Below, piece by piece: positions 12,914 through 24,289 of a DNA stretch of 64,000 nt. The translations under genes were made by a program, and so were the position numbers. The notes below the pieces were generated by a model. It ran no database searches. It was not told the DNA's origin and saw only the letters and a list, made by a program, of their open reading frames with translations. Position 1 is the stretch's first letter. Every line of letters starts with the position of its first letter. The stretch comes from Epiperipatus broadwayi (taxonomy: Eukaryota; Onychophora; Udeonychophora; Euonychophora; Peripatidae), in the NCBI GenBank assembly GCA_028023455.1, contig JAQFVV010000953.1, forward strand, positions 86,115-150,114, read 5' to 3'.

Positions 12914-15377
12914 AGTGAATTATGATAGAAAGCAATATAAATTATTTCTGGTGATAGATCACAAACAAAGAGGCTCTTGATTGTCAAGAATCCCATTTTC
13001 CAAAACCAAAATTACTTAATATATAGACAAGATGGGATTTTCAGCATCTGAATTAAATTCAGTTGCCAATACAGTGAATATTCAAATGAAGTTTTAATTC
13101 AGGTCAATTCTATATAAACTATGATCCAAATAAATGTCTTATTGTGAGAATATGTGAAAGAATATAATTGCATCTTGGGTCGAATCTTTTGCAATAAATA
13201 AGATATAATAGACATTTCTAATTAGACTAAAACTTTAAAGTGAAAGAAAAGCTGCTATCTTTAATTTAACTTTTAATTTTAATTTTTTAAGTGATTGAAC
13301 AGAAATACATATAAAAAAAAAGAAACAGAAAAATTTATTATTTTTTGATGTGTCAGAGTCATAATTATAAGTAGTTATTTTATAAAATTTCTGTAACACT
13401 AGAATGTTCTAATTGATGATAATTACACTTAAATATAAATACTTGAAGATGTCAATGGACTTCAAGTAAGAACAATTAATCATGACAACTATTAGCATTT
13501 ACCAGAAAAATATATATTTTCTTATTGACTACGGCACTACGCACATTCATATACACACCCATATATATATATGGACCAAACTAATGTATCAGATATCAGA
13601 ATGCTGCAACTGAATAAAAAAAATTGTCAATTGGGCGATAGAATGACTTGCTATCCAATTAATTTATCTTATTTTGATATATTAAATAAATGTTTAATTT
13701 TTAAAAATACGAAATGATAAAAAATAAAATAAAATAATAGATTTTAATGTAAGTAAAAAAAAGTTTACATTTGGTGTGGATCACAAAAGGTATTGAATAA
13801 AAAAATAATAACCTATATATACATTTCAACTTACTATTTTATAAACCTTGGTGAGTGAAGAAATAAGAAAGTGCAAATATCAGTTCAAGATAAAACGTAC
13901 TTTTTATTTTTGATGATTCAGATTTATCAAATATCTCAATCACATACTCTTTCATTAAAAATAAATATCTACTGAAATAAAATAAAAAAACAAGTTTCGG
14001 TGAGTGAATCATTCTGTGGAAAATTACATTTATTATTAAATTAATGCAGTGATAATTTCTGGAATAATTAAAATATAATTATATATTTATTTAAAAAAAA
14101 AAATCAAACATATTTTTGATAATCAAATGACACTAGAAAAATTTAAGATTATTACACTTTGATTTATAAGTGTCAAACTTTCTGCAGCTATGACTTTGAT
14201 ATCAATCAGTTCAGATAAATACATTAATGATTATTACTAATTATTTACTAAACTAGAGATTATCCCTATGACAGATATTAACTTTAAACTTTAGTTAAAA
14301 ATTAATATATGTTTTTTAATTAAACATAAACACATAAATTAATTCAACTTTATCTTTCTTTTTTCATGTGTAATACCCTTTTAAATATACTTAAAATTTT
14401 AATTTTATCACACATTCTTAACACATAAATAAAGTCATCTGAAAAAGATAACGGATCCTCAAAATGCAGTTTATGCTAAATCAACACACTTCATTTAGCC
14501 CAAGTAACAATGAAATGTGTGGAAGATTGTAACCGGGACCAGAAGAGTGTTGTTAAGCATGAATTGCACCTTGGATATGATTTATCTTTTCCAGATAAAT
14601 AAGTTTCCAGAATGTGAGTTAAAATGATAGTTTTAAGTATATCTAAAAAGGCTAAGAACTGAAAAGAAAAAAACAAGAAATTAAACAAAGTCAAAGAAAA
14701 AAATTTGCATATAAGTGATCATAAAATTTGAAAAATGTAATAATAATAATAAAAAGATTAAGATTGCAAGAATATAGATAGCATTCCTATATTCTGTTAA
14801 CATATCTTTTTTCTAATAACATTTTCTTATCATATGATTAATTCATGAGTGGAAAGAAATCATTATCATGATGTCAGTTTATTCTCTTGTTATTGATCTT
14901 TTTTCCCCCATTTTATTCTTTTCCAAAAAATAACTTTATCTTATAAAAGAAGACAAATTTCCCACTGTTTTGTTCAACAATCCAATTGTTAATCATGATA
15001 TTTTTAAAATAATTTTTCATCACCATTATTTAAAGGTTTCAATATTTTATCTATTCTATTTCAGACTTTTTTCATTGTTAAGAATTACAAAAAAAATTAT
15101 AAATTAGACTCTTTTTTTTCATTTAGAAAGAAATTTTAAGATATAACAGCTCTCTAAACTATTTATAATAGCTCTAGAAAAATAGTAGTTTAATCATTTT
15201 TTTTTTTACTTTGGATTTTTAGTTGTAGATACTATTGGTGTTACATAATTTCCTACATTCAAAAAGGCAAAAACTGTCTGCAATTTCTTTATTTCTAAAA
15301 AAAGATAAAGTGATATTCCATTGTTGTGATTTTTATCTTTTTAAATTTTACTTATAAAGATTTTATTATAATAATTC
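12914..15377. other. Unassigned AT-rich sequence
   Basis: No recognisable gene. Minor AT microsatellites occur, for example near 13,560. A minus-strand 67-codon frame at 14,491-14,694 has no motif. Confidence 0.4.
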
Positions 15378-15665
15378 AAACAATATCTTTTTCCAGATCC
15401 AATAATGAAGACAGCTGAATTTGATCTTCTTAGAGGCATCTGGAGTCTCATTAACAAACTTAGGGAAAGTCATGGCCATTGTGTTTGTCTGATTCATAAA
15501 GGGAATTTTGTAGCTACTGGACTATGTAGATGTAGACAAAAATAAATCACAAGCCTCATAGTTAATGACTGTCAAATCTATGGCTTCAGGGAAAGAAGTA
15601 AAAACATTAAAAAATCTATTAGTGAATCTATCTCCTGATTGGAATAACATTCCTTCATGATATTT
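15378..15665 (-). pseudogene. Coding-like relic, unassigned, one in-frame stop
   Basis: On the minus strand a single frame stays open for about 95 codons from about 15,665 to 15,378, interrupted once by TAG near 15,524-15,526. The peptide has ordinary protein-like composition, unlike the AT-driven frames around it: segments include GMLFQSGDRFTNRFFNVFTS, FPEAIDLTVINYEACDLF and MTFPKFVNETPDASKKI. Toward its end a neighbouring frame gives FIIGSGK, which may indicate a frameshift. I do not recognise the family. On the plus strand a 46-codon ATG frame covers 15,404-15,544 behind a CTTTTTCCAG acceptor-like site, so the opposite reading cannot be excluded. A retrocopy, an exon relic or an unfamiliar transposon gene are all possible. 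Confidence 0.4.
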
Positions 15666-17796
15666 TGTCAATATTTAAACTGTTTAAAAAATCTGTTTAC
15701 TAATTATAAATATTACTTTTATGAATATTTACATAATTTCAAAACTTCCTTCTTTTAGTTATTAATTTATACCTTAATTCTAACTATTATATATCCAGTA
15801 TCATGTTAACTTTGAAATGTAAATATTAGATTACTGTGATGTTTGCAATATTTAACTCTATAAAAGCATTATGTATATTTTAATTTTACATATTTAGTGT
15901 ATGTCTTGAATATATATGATAGTATACAATATAACATTTTTGGCGATATGGTTTTTAAGATTTCTTATAAGTAAAATGTAATACTTTGATACATTCATTT
16001 CTTTAAAAAAAAAAAAGTCATAATTTAAATGATCAACATATGAAGTTTTATGAAATTTATTGTTTGTTTTTTTAAATTAATCATTATGCATTAGTATTAT
16101 TTTTGAACATATCTTGTATTTGAGCATATATTTTCAAAGTAACATTATATCATAATTTCTGTTGCTTTGGAATATAAATTCTTTTTTTAATTTGTTGTTT
16201 CATAATTAGCTTTACTCTAATGTTTATTGAAAATAGTGAAGTCACAATTTAGATTATATTAATATACATTACTTCAATTCTATATTTTCCAAAGAAAAAT
16301 GTAAATAAAGAAAGAAATACAAAATTAAAATTGTAAATTTAATACATATTACAATGTAGCAGGAGTCATTTTTCCTTCTTGGAGTACCATATGCAATCAC
16401 TTTTATTAATAATGTTATTTTGGCTTATGTCGAAAACTCATTTTATTCTTCATTTTATTAATTCTTTTAAAATTTGATGTAATATAGTATTTTACATAAT
16501 AAAATGTTTTCTAAATGTAAAGTTGAAAGTTTTATAAAATTTAAAAAAATTTATAAAGTAACTTCCTTAAGTAATAAAATAAAAGTTATTGATTTTGTAG
16601 TATGAAAAAAAAAGTAAAACAGTCTTTTGTTGCATCAGAAAACTTAAAGTTTGATGAATTTAACTGAGAATCTGAAGAGGAAAATGGCAATTAGGACTGA
16701 CTGGATAGATTCCAAAGTCATTGTGGACTTAAAAACAGCAATACAACTAGAGAAGCAAGTCACTGACATTTTTAGAGGAAAAAATAATTATTAAAGAAAA
16801 AGATTATTATCCAGACTGATAACAAAAGTATGATAATTTGCTAATTATTTTATTAAAACAAATAATATATATTGAAATAGTATTCTTTATCAATCATATC
16901 ATTTAACCTACTATGTTCCATAGTAGTATACTTTTCCTAGTTTAAACCCCCAAGTTGTCATATATTAATTAAAAGCGCTTAATAAAAAGGTATAATAATG
17001 CATGTATGTGAATATATTTTATAAAGGCGTGTTTCAGAGATTAACCAACTAACTTAATAAAAGATATATAGTAAATTATGTGCATATATCTAATAAATGC
17101 ATCTTGCAAATAATGTTAAATAATTTCTATAAATAAGGCAAACGTAATTCTAAAGTTTAAGATAATAAAGTTAAACATTAGCTGGTATGTGAATTCTCAC
17201 ACATATTTATATATGAAAGAAGTTTGCAAAGTTATAGATTTCAAACTTTGTTATGTTTTTTTTAATTCTATTTAGTTCTCAAAGATGATAAATCTCTTCC
17301 ACTAATTAGCTCTCTTTGCCTAAAAATTATAGTTTCTAACAGACTTGTGTATATAGTAGAATGTTTACCAGGTTAAGATCTGTTTTTGTAAAATAAATTT
17401 TATTTCTTGGAAATTAGCTGACCACACCTGGGTTTTAAAATCTGTAAAAACAAGAGTAGACTTAAAAGATATTAAATTTATTTTTGTAACAAAGAGAAAG
17501 CTAGATAACTGACACTATTTTTCTCAATTACTTGTTCTTCTCAATTACAGAGGTAATGGTTTTGTTTGTAAAGCTTATAGCACACATGCAAAATAAAGAT
17601 TAAAAATTTGTCTTCACTTGTAAACAAATCATGACATTTGCAGAGGGGGACTGTGTTCTTATAAAAACCCCTGACTGGAATTAAATTAGGTTGGATGCTA
17701 GATAATTTTAACTTGTAATGGTTCCGGGAGCTATGCCCATCCTTACAACGAGGAACCAAGGCTAGAACGATGACCCATTGCTGTTTGCTCTTGCAG
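15666..17796. other. Unassigned AT-rich sequence
   Basis: No clear repeat or gene. A short plus-strand frame beginning with ATG at about 16,684 (MAIRTDWIDSKVIVDL...) encodes some 37 residues and stands out slightly in composition, without a recognised motif. A 72-codon minus-strand frame at 17,541-17,759 lies in intron-like sequence just before the next feature. Confidence 0.35.
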
Positions 17797-17928
17797 GAGA
17801 CAAGTCACAGTGATGGGAGAAGTTCAAACCAACCTGCCCAGGAAGTAAAAATAAACAGACCAGTCAAGAAGAGAAATGTCAAATGTCATGAAAAGAAGAC
17901 ACCTTATCGGAGAAGATTGGTAAAATAA
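17797..17928 (+). CDS. Candidate terminal exon encoding a basic C-terminal tail
   Basis: A strong acceptor-like tract, TTGCTGTTTGCTCTTGCAG, ends at 17,796. From 17,797 a phase-0 frame runs 43 codons to TAA at 17,926-17,928. The peptide starts ETSHSDGRSSNQPAQEV and ends with a Lys/Arg-rich tail (PVKKRNVKCHEKK, then RRRLVK), like a nuclear-localisation or nucleic-acid-binding C terminus. Base composition is distinctly less AT-rich than the flanks, and AATAAA-like signals follow within about 20 bases and again beyond 18,000. No upstream exon was identified within the window, so the gene, if real, extends through a long intron to the left. It could also be part of an unrecognised repeat. Confidence 0.4.
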   Translation, partial: ETSHSDGRSSNQPAQEVKINRPVKKRNVKCHEKKTPYRRRLVK

Positions 17929-18721
17929 TCTGCAGAGCTCTGTAATAAAATCTTGTTATTAATTTCTTAAATAATTCTAAGCTAGCTATGTATAAATGTG
18001 CACAAACTTATTATTTAAACTTTCTCTATGGAATAAATTCTGTCATTAAGCTAAATTGTATCTCATTCCCTAAAATAATGTAAGAATAACTACTTTGTAA
18101 AACCTGCATAACTCTTTTAAAGTAAAAAAGCTTAATAATGTAACTCTTGTTAAATTTAAATTATACTCTAAATATCTTTCTATCAGCAGTTGTCTTATTA
18201 TAATTTATTATATTTATTATGAATTTATGCTTATTTGGAGGGGAGATTGATACTCAGATCTTGTAAGGGGTTGAGAGAGATGATTAGAGGCTCTCTATAG
18301 ATAATTTATAGGCATTAAAGCCCACACACATGCAATCTCCAATCTGAAATGTATTATATGTATATTTAATGGCTTTTATGTGTTAGCTGAGTAAAAGTAG
18401 GTTTGCTCATACTAATAAAATATTTAATTAACTATTGCAAAAACTATATTCTAAAGCATATTTAAATTAAATACATAAGTCCTTATTATGCTTTATTCCT
18501 CCCTAGAATTATAATAAGAACTATAGGGATTGATTATAAGCTAGATCACTAATTAACCTCATTTGGCATGTTCATGTTTGCTAAACTTATGAACTGGTAT
18601 AGAATAGTTTGGTGGAAAGGAGCTATAGATTTAAACACAATTTTAGATTTAATAATTAATTATTATTCGCATGGTGAGTGTGTTTTTTATAAAGCATGCA
18701 CACATGAATATATATATATAT
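17929..18721. other. Possible 3' UTR and unassigned sequence
   Basis: AT-rich sequence following the candidate exon, ending in the AT microsatellite (about 18,708-18,721) that served as insertion site of the LTR element. Confidence 0.35.
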
Positions 18722-20348
18722 TGTGACACTACTTTTCGTATCTAAAAGTTTGAAGGCCAAGAATCAAAGATTTTAATTACAGCTAGAATCATATCATACG
18801 AGGGCGCCGACAGTAAATAACCTGGAGCCACGAAATTAGAAGAATCTTATATCGTGGCTGTTAATTTTTATATGTATGATGGATCTAGCTAACCTCCCTT
18901 TGCAATCCCATTTTTTTTATATGCGTGTATACGCTATGGTCATATGTTTTATTATCACATACAAATGCTAAAAGAATGAACACAAACACTTACATATGTT
19001 TCAAATAATACTTAGCTTTATTATGAGTTTTACTTCACTTTTATTCAAGACTCCAGATAGAAATACATCCTTGGCAATCCCTCAACATGCCTAACATTAT
19101 CGTTCTTTTTCTCACTCTCTCTTTTTTATATATATAAATAAAAAAACTTACAAAGGTGAAGAGTAATATATATTTTTTGTTCTCGAAGGAACATGCGCTC
19201 TTACTTATATATATATAAGTGCCCCAGACCGATCTGAATCTTGATCAGTGCAGGGACTAAGTGACTTACTATTAGGAGATAATTATTGTACTAAATTCCT
19301 ACCCTCTCTTTCAATATTTACTCCACCCTTAAACTTTTCGTTTGCCTTCTTAAATCATTTCTATTTTTAATCTCCTCTATAGTCTTGAATTTCATCAAAA
19401 GTTATTTGAAAAACCCTCAAAACAAAAAAAAAATTAACAAAACATATAAACAAATTGAATAATGTTATTATACGCATTATAAATATATATATGACAAAAT
19501 CCCTTCTATTGTCGCAGCGTGGCTGATGTGATACAATCCTAATCAGATGTTTTTATGGATCAGCAATCAATAGTTCAAAAAAAAGTTTATATTACTCTGA
19601 TCGATCAGCGTCCATACACGTTCCTTGGGATCCTTTGGGAGTTGATTCACAGTCACACATTTTGTCCTCTGGCTTAACTTCGCTTTTTTTTCGGTGGTTT
19701 ATCAGTGATGAAATCCAGAATTCGGCTAATGTCCCAGCTGGGGATGGATTTTAGTTGTTTAGCCTTCTAACATTTTTATTTTTCAAAAGTTCTCTTCTGT
19801 TATAACAAATTAATAATTAATTAAACAATAGGTTTGTGTCTTATTTATAGTCCTTTTTCCATTGTCCTTTTATCTGATCACGTCCCCAGCCAGTGATTGC
19901 ATTTCTTTAATTTTTTTTTTAGTTTTTTTTTTTTAACACCAGCTAACTAGAAGCCATGACAATAGAATTAATTAAATTCTTTTCTCTCTTTCCCCCACCT
20001 TTTCAGATCAGAAAATTTAATTACGACATTGTTTTAAAAAAAAAACAAATTTTTTTAAATTTATATCACTTTCAATGTAATCTCAATCCAATTAAAAAAA
20101 TAACTAATCTACCATTTTGTCCTTTTTTTTTCTATTCTGTTTTTTTAAAATCTCATTACAAATAAAACAATAAATAATGCCAAAAGCCCACTATATATAT
20201 ATATAAAACTAATAAATAATACCGCAAAAAAAAAACTTTCTATATACACAGCATTTATTTATTATTATATGCCTAATATATATGTGTATGTACGTGATTT
20301 TTACATATATAAAGAATATAACATGAGCTGCTCGAAATTATCGGCTCA
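18722..20348 (-). repeat. 3' LTR of the Ty3/Gypsy element
   Basis: Begins TGTGACACTAC on the plus strand and ends ATTATCGGCTCA. It matches 24,290-25,935 along its whole length with scattered substitutions, many of the CG-to-TG/CA kind, and a few short indels, one near 19,518. At 1,627 bp it is long for an LTR. The first 120 bases show about nine differences and most other parts fewer. Confidence 0.93.
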
Positions 20349-20366
20349 TTGCATCTCTTCCGCAAA
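20349..20366 (-). promoter_or_regulatory. Putative polypurine tract
   Basis: In element sense, the bases just before the 3' LTR read GCGGAAGAGATGCAA, a purine-rich run that fits the plus-strand primer site expected at this place. A second, longer A-rich run lies a little further inside. Confidence 0.5.
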
Positions 20367-20409
20367 AAAAAAAATGTAAAAAAAAAACAAACTTTAATTA
20401 CTCCCTCTT

Positions 20410-21480
20410 TTACAAGGCTTCAAACACCTTGCATTATAAGTCCCTTTTCTTCTCCTTTTTCCTAACACTACAAATGCATTAGGTCTGCATTTTTGAACAA
20501 TTTTGTATGGACCTTCAAACAAAGGGAAAATTTTCTTATATTGCTTCTCACTCATCTGGCTCACTGGCTAACTTTTGACATAAACCCATTCTCCTATCTC
20601 AAAACGCCCTGGATATACATTCCCTTTTTTTTCTATTCAGCTTTTTTTTTAACTGTTCTATAGCATGACGTCGATCGTTTTCCACATTAACTATTCCCTT
20701 TTCTGAAGGTACCGGATACTTGAAAAGAGACGGTTCGATCCGGCCATAATGTCGTCTTTCAGGGGCCAGGCCAGTGGATTCATGGTAAGTACATATTATA
20801 ATTTTGATCATTCATGGAAGTACATTAAACCACTGCTTATGGTTCCCTTTCAAATGAGCCCGAAATAAACACCCCAATTCTTTCATAACCCTTTCATAAG
20901 GGTTAGATTGAGGGTTTCTAATGGAGGTTAAAACATGTTGTATCTTCTCCTGCTGAAGCCAATTTTTCCATTCATTGACCATAAAAGAAGTACCATGATT
21001 GCTCAAAACTGCGCTAGGTTTGCCCATCTGTATAAACTGTTTGTCTCTCAGTGCAGCGATCGATGATTTTGTGTCAGCTTTATGCAAAGGGTATGCTTGT
21101 ACTAACTTTTAAAAAACATCATATGTCACTAAAATATACCTGTATTGACAAAATGAAGGCAAAGGACCATAGAAATCAATGGCCAATAACTCATTTGGGT
21201 TTTTCGGTATAATAGGAGTAAGTATTCCTGCATAATTCTTATTCGCAGGTTTATTTTGTTGACATTCATGGCATTTCTGTATCATGTCCACAATAGACCG
21301 GTACATATTTGGGCAATAGTACCACGTTTGCATGAGTTTATTTATCTTAAGTGACCCATGATGTCCGTAGGTCCTATGTACATAATTTATCAAGCATTCC
21401 CTTAATGTCTGAGGTATAACTATTTTCCAGCAATCTATTCCTCGCTTGGCCTGAAACATCAGCGTCCCATTCATCATTCT
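20410..21480 (-). pseudogene. pol: Integrase domain of Ty3/Gypsy pol, broken
   Basis: The N-terminal HHCC zinc finger is visible: HRTYGHHG, then KCHEC about 30 residues later. The first catalytic Asp is in AIDFYGP near 21,175. The second catalytic position reads SNHGTSF, with Asn (AAT at 20,998-21,000) where the family has Asp. The Glu lies in NPYERVM. In-frame stops interrupt the domain at 21,109-21,111 (TAA) and 20,812-20,814 (TGA). Near 20,600 the reading frame shifts, after which a C-terminal GPYKI-type segment can be read, with one more stop. With stops, a frameshift and a replaced catalytic residue, no active integrase is expected. Confidence 0.9.
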
Positions 21481-22149
21481 ATATCGATGTAATTTATTAT
21501 TACCTCATACATGGTTTCCTGTCTGTTTGATATTATTCCAGCCTTGTATAAGTTTTTTGCATGTAAAATCAGAGGCCTGAAAAAACTTTATTCTCTTCAT
21601 ATCCCTTTCCATCGCTTTATCGGAATCCATCGTGAGTGGGGTTAATTGGGCTCCCTCTAGTGTTAGGTTCTGACCTTTGTCTGGAGCCGGATTTCTACTC
21701 TCAGTATATCGGTCACTATATTTTCTTTTCCTGAGCAATGTACTACCCGATAATTGAACCTTTGAAGATATAAAGCCCACCTTATACGTCTATCGTTTGT
21801 TAAATAACACTTGTTAATAAACTCCAAACTCTTATGATCTGTAATAATGATAATCTCCGATCCTAGTAGTAAATGTTTGATTTTGTTTAATGCCCAAATT
21901 ATGGCCAGCGCCTCCCTTTCGGTAGCTGTATAATTTCTTTCTGCTTGATTTAGAGTTCTACTTAAAAAATATAGAACTTCCGGTTTTTTTCTTCATTTTC
22001 TTGAAATAGAACAGCCCCCAACCCAACTTTACTGCTGTCTGTTGTAGCATAAAAGGTTTTTTAAAATCAGGGTAAGCGAGTGTAACAACCTTTAGAAAGT
22101 TTTCTTTAATCATTTTGAACGCTTCACATTGTTATTCACCCCACTCCCA
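21481..22149 (-). pseudogene. pol: RNase H region of pol, frameshifted
   Basis: Between RT and integrase, pieces in several minus-strand frames carry RNase H hallmarks. TEREALAIIWA at 21,894-21,926 holds the conserved Glu region, and ITDHKSLEF at about 21,821-21,847 holds the TDH motif. The stretch 21,505-21,780 is open for 91 codons but seems to have changed frame after its start. It continues into the connection between RNase H and the integrase zinc finger. Confidence 0.85.
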
Positions 22150-23118
22150 TCAACTTCCTTTTCTAAGCAGTTGTATAAGCGCTTCCATGTCTCCAGAAAA
22201 ATTCTCGTAGATTCTCTGATAAAAGTTACATATGCCGAGAAATGATCTTATTTGTTTCCTATTCTTGGGTTGAGGAAAATTGTTTATTGCTTTAATTTTA
22301 TCAGGATGCGGTCTTACACCTTGTGCGCAAACAAGATGACCTAAAAATAAAATTTCTTTTTGTAAAATGTTACTTTTTTTTAAATTGATCGTAATGTTTT
22401 TCTTTTGACACTCCTGTAAAAACACAGATAAATTTTCTAAATGCTCTTGAGATGAACGTGAAGCTATTACAATGTCGTCCATATAATATACGATAAACTG
22501 TTTCACCCTGTCCAATAATACCTGATCTAAACAGCGTAACAAACCGGATCCACTATTTACCAGCCTGAATGGCACACATTGAAACACATACGTATATTCC
22601 TCATATCTAAATGTGATGTACTTTTGATCTTCTCTATGAAGTGGCGTCTGCCAGTAACTCGAGGTCAAGCCGAAAGACGAGAAGTATTTCTTTTCACGAA
22701 ATTCTAACAATAAATCTGTTATACAAGGTGGTACATCTCTGTCTGGTATAGTAATAGCATTTAACGGTCGCATGTCTAAACATACCCTCATGGAGCCATC
22801 TTTTTTTTTTACAATTACCAGAGGGTTTATATAAGGAGACTGTTGTTTTCTTATGATTCCCCACTGTTCCATCTGTTGTATTTGACTGTCTACTTTGGTT
22901 TTATATTTAACTGGAATAGGGTATGATCTCCCCTGAAACTGAGTCTCCTCTTTTACTCTTATATGGTGTATATATCCCTTTATAATGCCAGGGTTCATAG
23001 CAAATACTCGTTCGTGCTGCTGTAATATTTCTCTTAGTCGGTTTTCCCAGTTGTTATTATTTTTCTCCAACTTGCTTACTTTGTTCTCTATTTCCTCATA
23101 AATGTCCTCTATTATCAT
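22150..23118 (-). pseudogene. pol: Reverse transcriptase domain of Ty3/Gypsy pol
   Basis: An open stretch of 322 codons. It shows the Ty3 RT order: SPYINPLVIVKKKDGSMRVC, then DMRPLNAIT, the motif A region SSFGLTSSYWQ, VPFRLVNSG, the motif B/C part YYMDDIVIAS (YMDD at about 22,474-22,485), LGHLV and the thumb-like FLGICNFYQR. Motif A has Gly (GGC, 22,669-22,671) where a catalytic Asp is expected, and the FGL of the next block is FRL. The frame is long but these changes imply an inactive enzyme. It ends at TGA/TAG shortly after the thumb, where RNase H should continue. The frame differs from that of the protease upstream. Confidence 0.95.
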
Positions 23119-23167
23119 ATGTGCTACTTTATTACTTTGACTACTTCGTTCACTAAATGGAATTATT

Positions 23168-23575
23168 TCATTTTCTATTATTGCTATTTTTTTTATAGTA
23201 ATTAATTTTGGTGCCAGTTTGATGCATAAAGTCTGACCCCAGTATCATATCTTCTATTAAATTTGTCATCAATACTAGCATGTGCTGTATCCTTTGTTTT
23301 CCCACCTGTATTTCTCCATATACCTGCATGGGGTCAAGCCTAACTCTTTTACCATTTGCCATCATTATTTCTGATTTTTTTAGAGGTAATATATGTAATT
23401 TCCTTTCCTGATTCTTAATTTGGTTTAGTATTTCGTTCGAGATTATAGAGACTTGGCTACCTGAATCCAACAACGCTTGCACTTGAATTCCCTGCACTTT
23501 TACTGTGATCACCGGGCATGTTTGGTCAACCATTATCTGTACTCTTTCTTCTTCCTTTATTACTACATTTAACAC
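23168..23575 (-). pseudogene. pol: Retropepsin-like protease domain
   Basis: A 135-codon open frame with the aspartic protease core ALLDSGSQVSII (active-site Asp at about residue 37) and, about 70 residues later, the matching MILGSDFMHQTG flap/C-terminal box. The protease is intact in both boxes. It lies in a frame different from the RT that follows, about 50 bases away, so a frameshift separates them, natural or mutational. Confidence 0.88.
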
Positions 23576-24150
23576 TTTGGTTTTTGTTTCTTCTCGATCA
23601 CCTTGTTCCTCTATGCTTTCCTCTATTCAAAGTGCTTCCAATACCTCCTCCAATCCTTTACGGATACAGGTAGTAAGCCTATCCTGTATCTTTTTGGCAT
23701 GTTGCTCATTACTGTACTCATCATCTGGTATTCCGAAATTGGGTATTCGATTACCTTTCTTAACTTATTTGTTTCATAAAAAACTGTGTATACATCCCCT
23801 CCTCTTTCATATATTTTTCTCTTTCTACACCTCTTCGCAGTTTTTCTTGCCTTTCTATATGACAAAATCTACACATTAAGCTTTAATGTATTTTTTAAAA
23901 TTGTCTGGCCTCTCATATATAGCTCTCCACCAATCTTGTGCTACGCCTACCAAATGGTTACTTGCTATTATTATTTTTTCTTTCTCTCCTACTTTGTATA
24001 TTTTGAAACAGTCTTCTAGGCTCTCTATGTGTTCAAATAAAGTCTCCTCTTCTTTTCCTTAGAAAATTTTTATTTCTATTGTCTCGCATTTTTTTTTAAT
24101 ATTTATTGTGTAAACAAAATTACTTCATATAGTGTAAAACCCTCCCCCAA
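23576..24150 (-). pseudogene. gag: Gag region, decayed
   Basis: On the minus strand, 23,890-24,045 gives a capsid-like stretch with GVAQDWWRAIYE (DWW near 23,921-23,941), typical of Ty3/Gypsy Gag. It runs into stops near 23,880. The 80-codon frame 23,623-23,865 is a Lys/Arg-rich piece in another frame. No zinc knuckle was found. The region is short for a full Gag, so deletion is possible. Confidence 0.7.
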
Positions 24151-24289
24151 CCATGACACCAATTCTGTGATCTCGTCTAAAAAACCAACCTCACTTATCT
24201 CACAACTCCTATCTCCGGTCGTTTATTATTCTAGTAAGGCCCAAAACATTGGATACGCCATTTTCTATCTTTTCTCTAGCCTACCCCTC

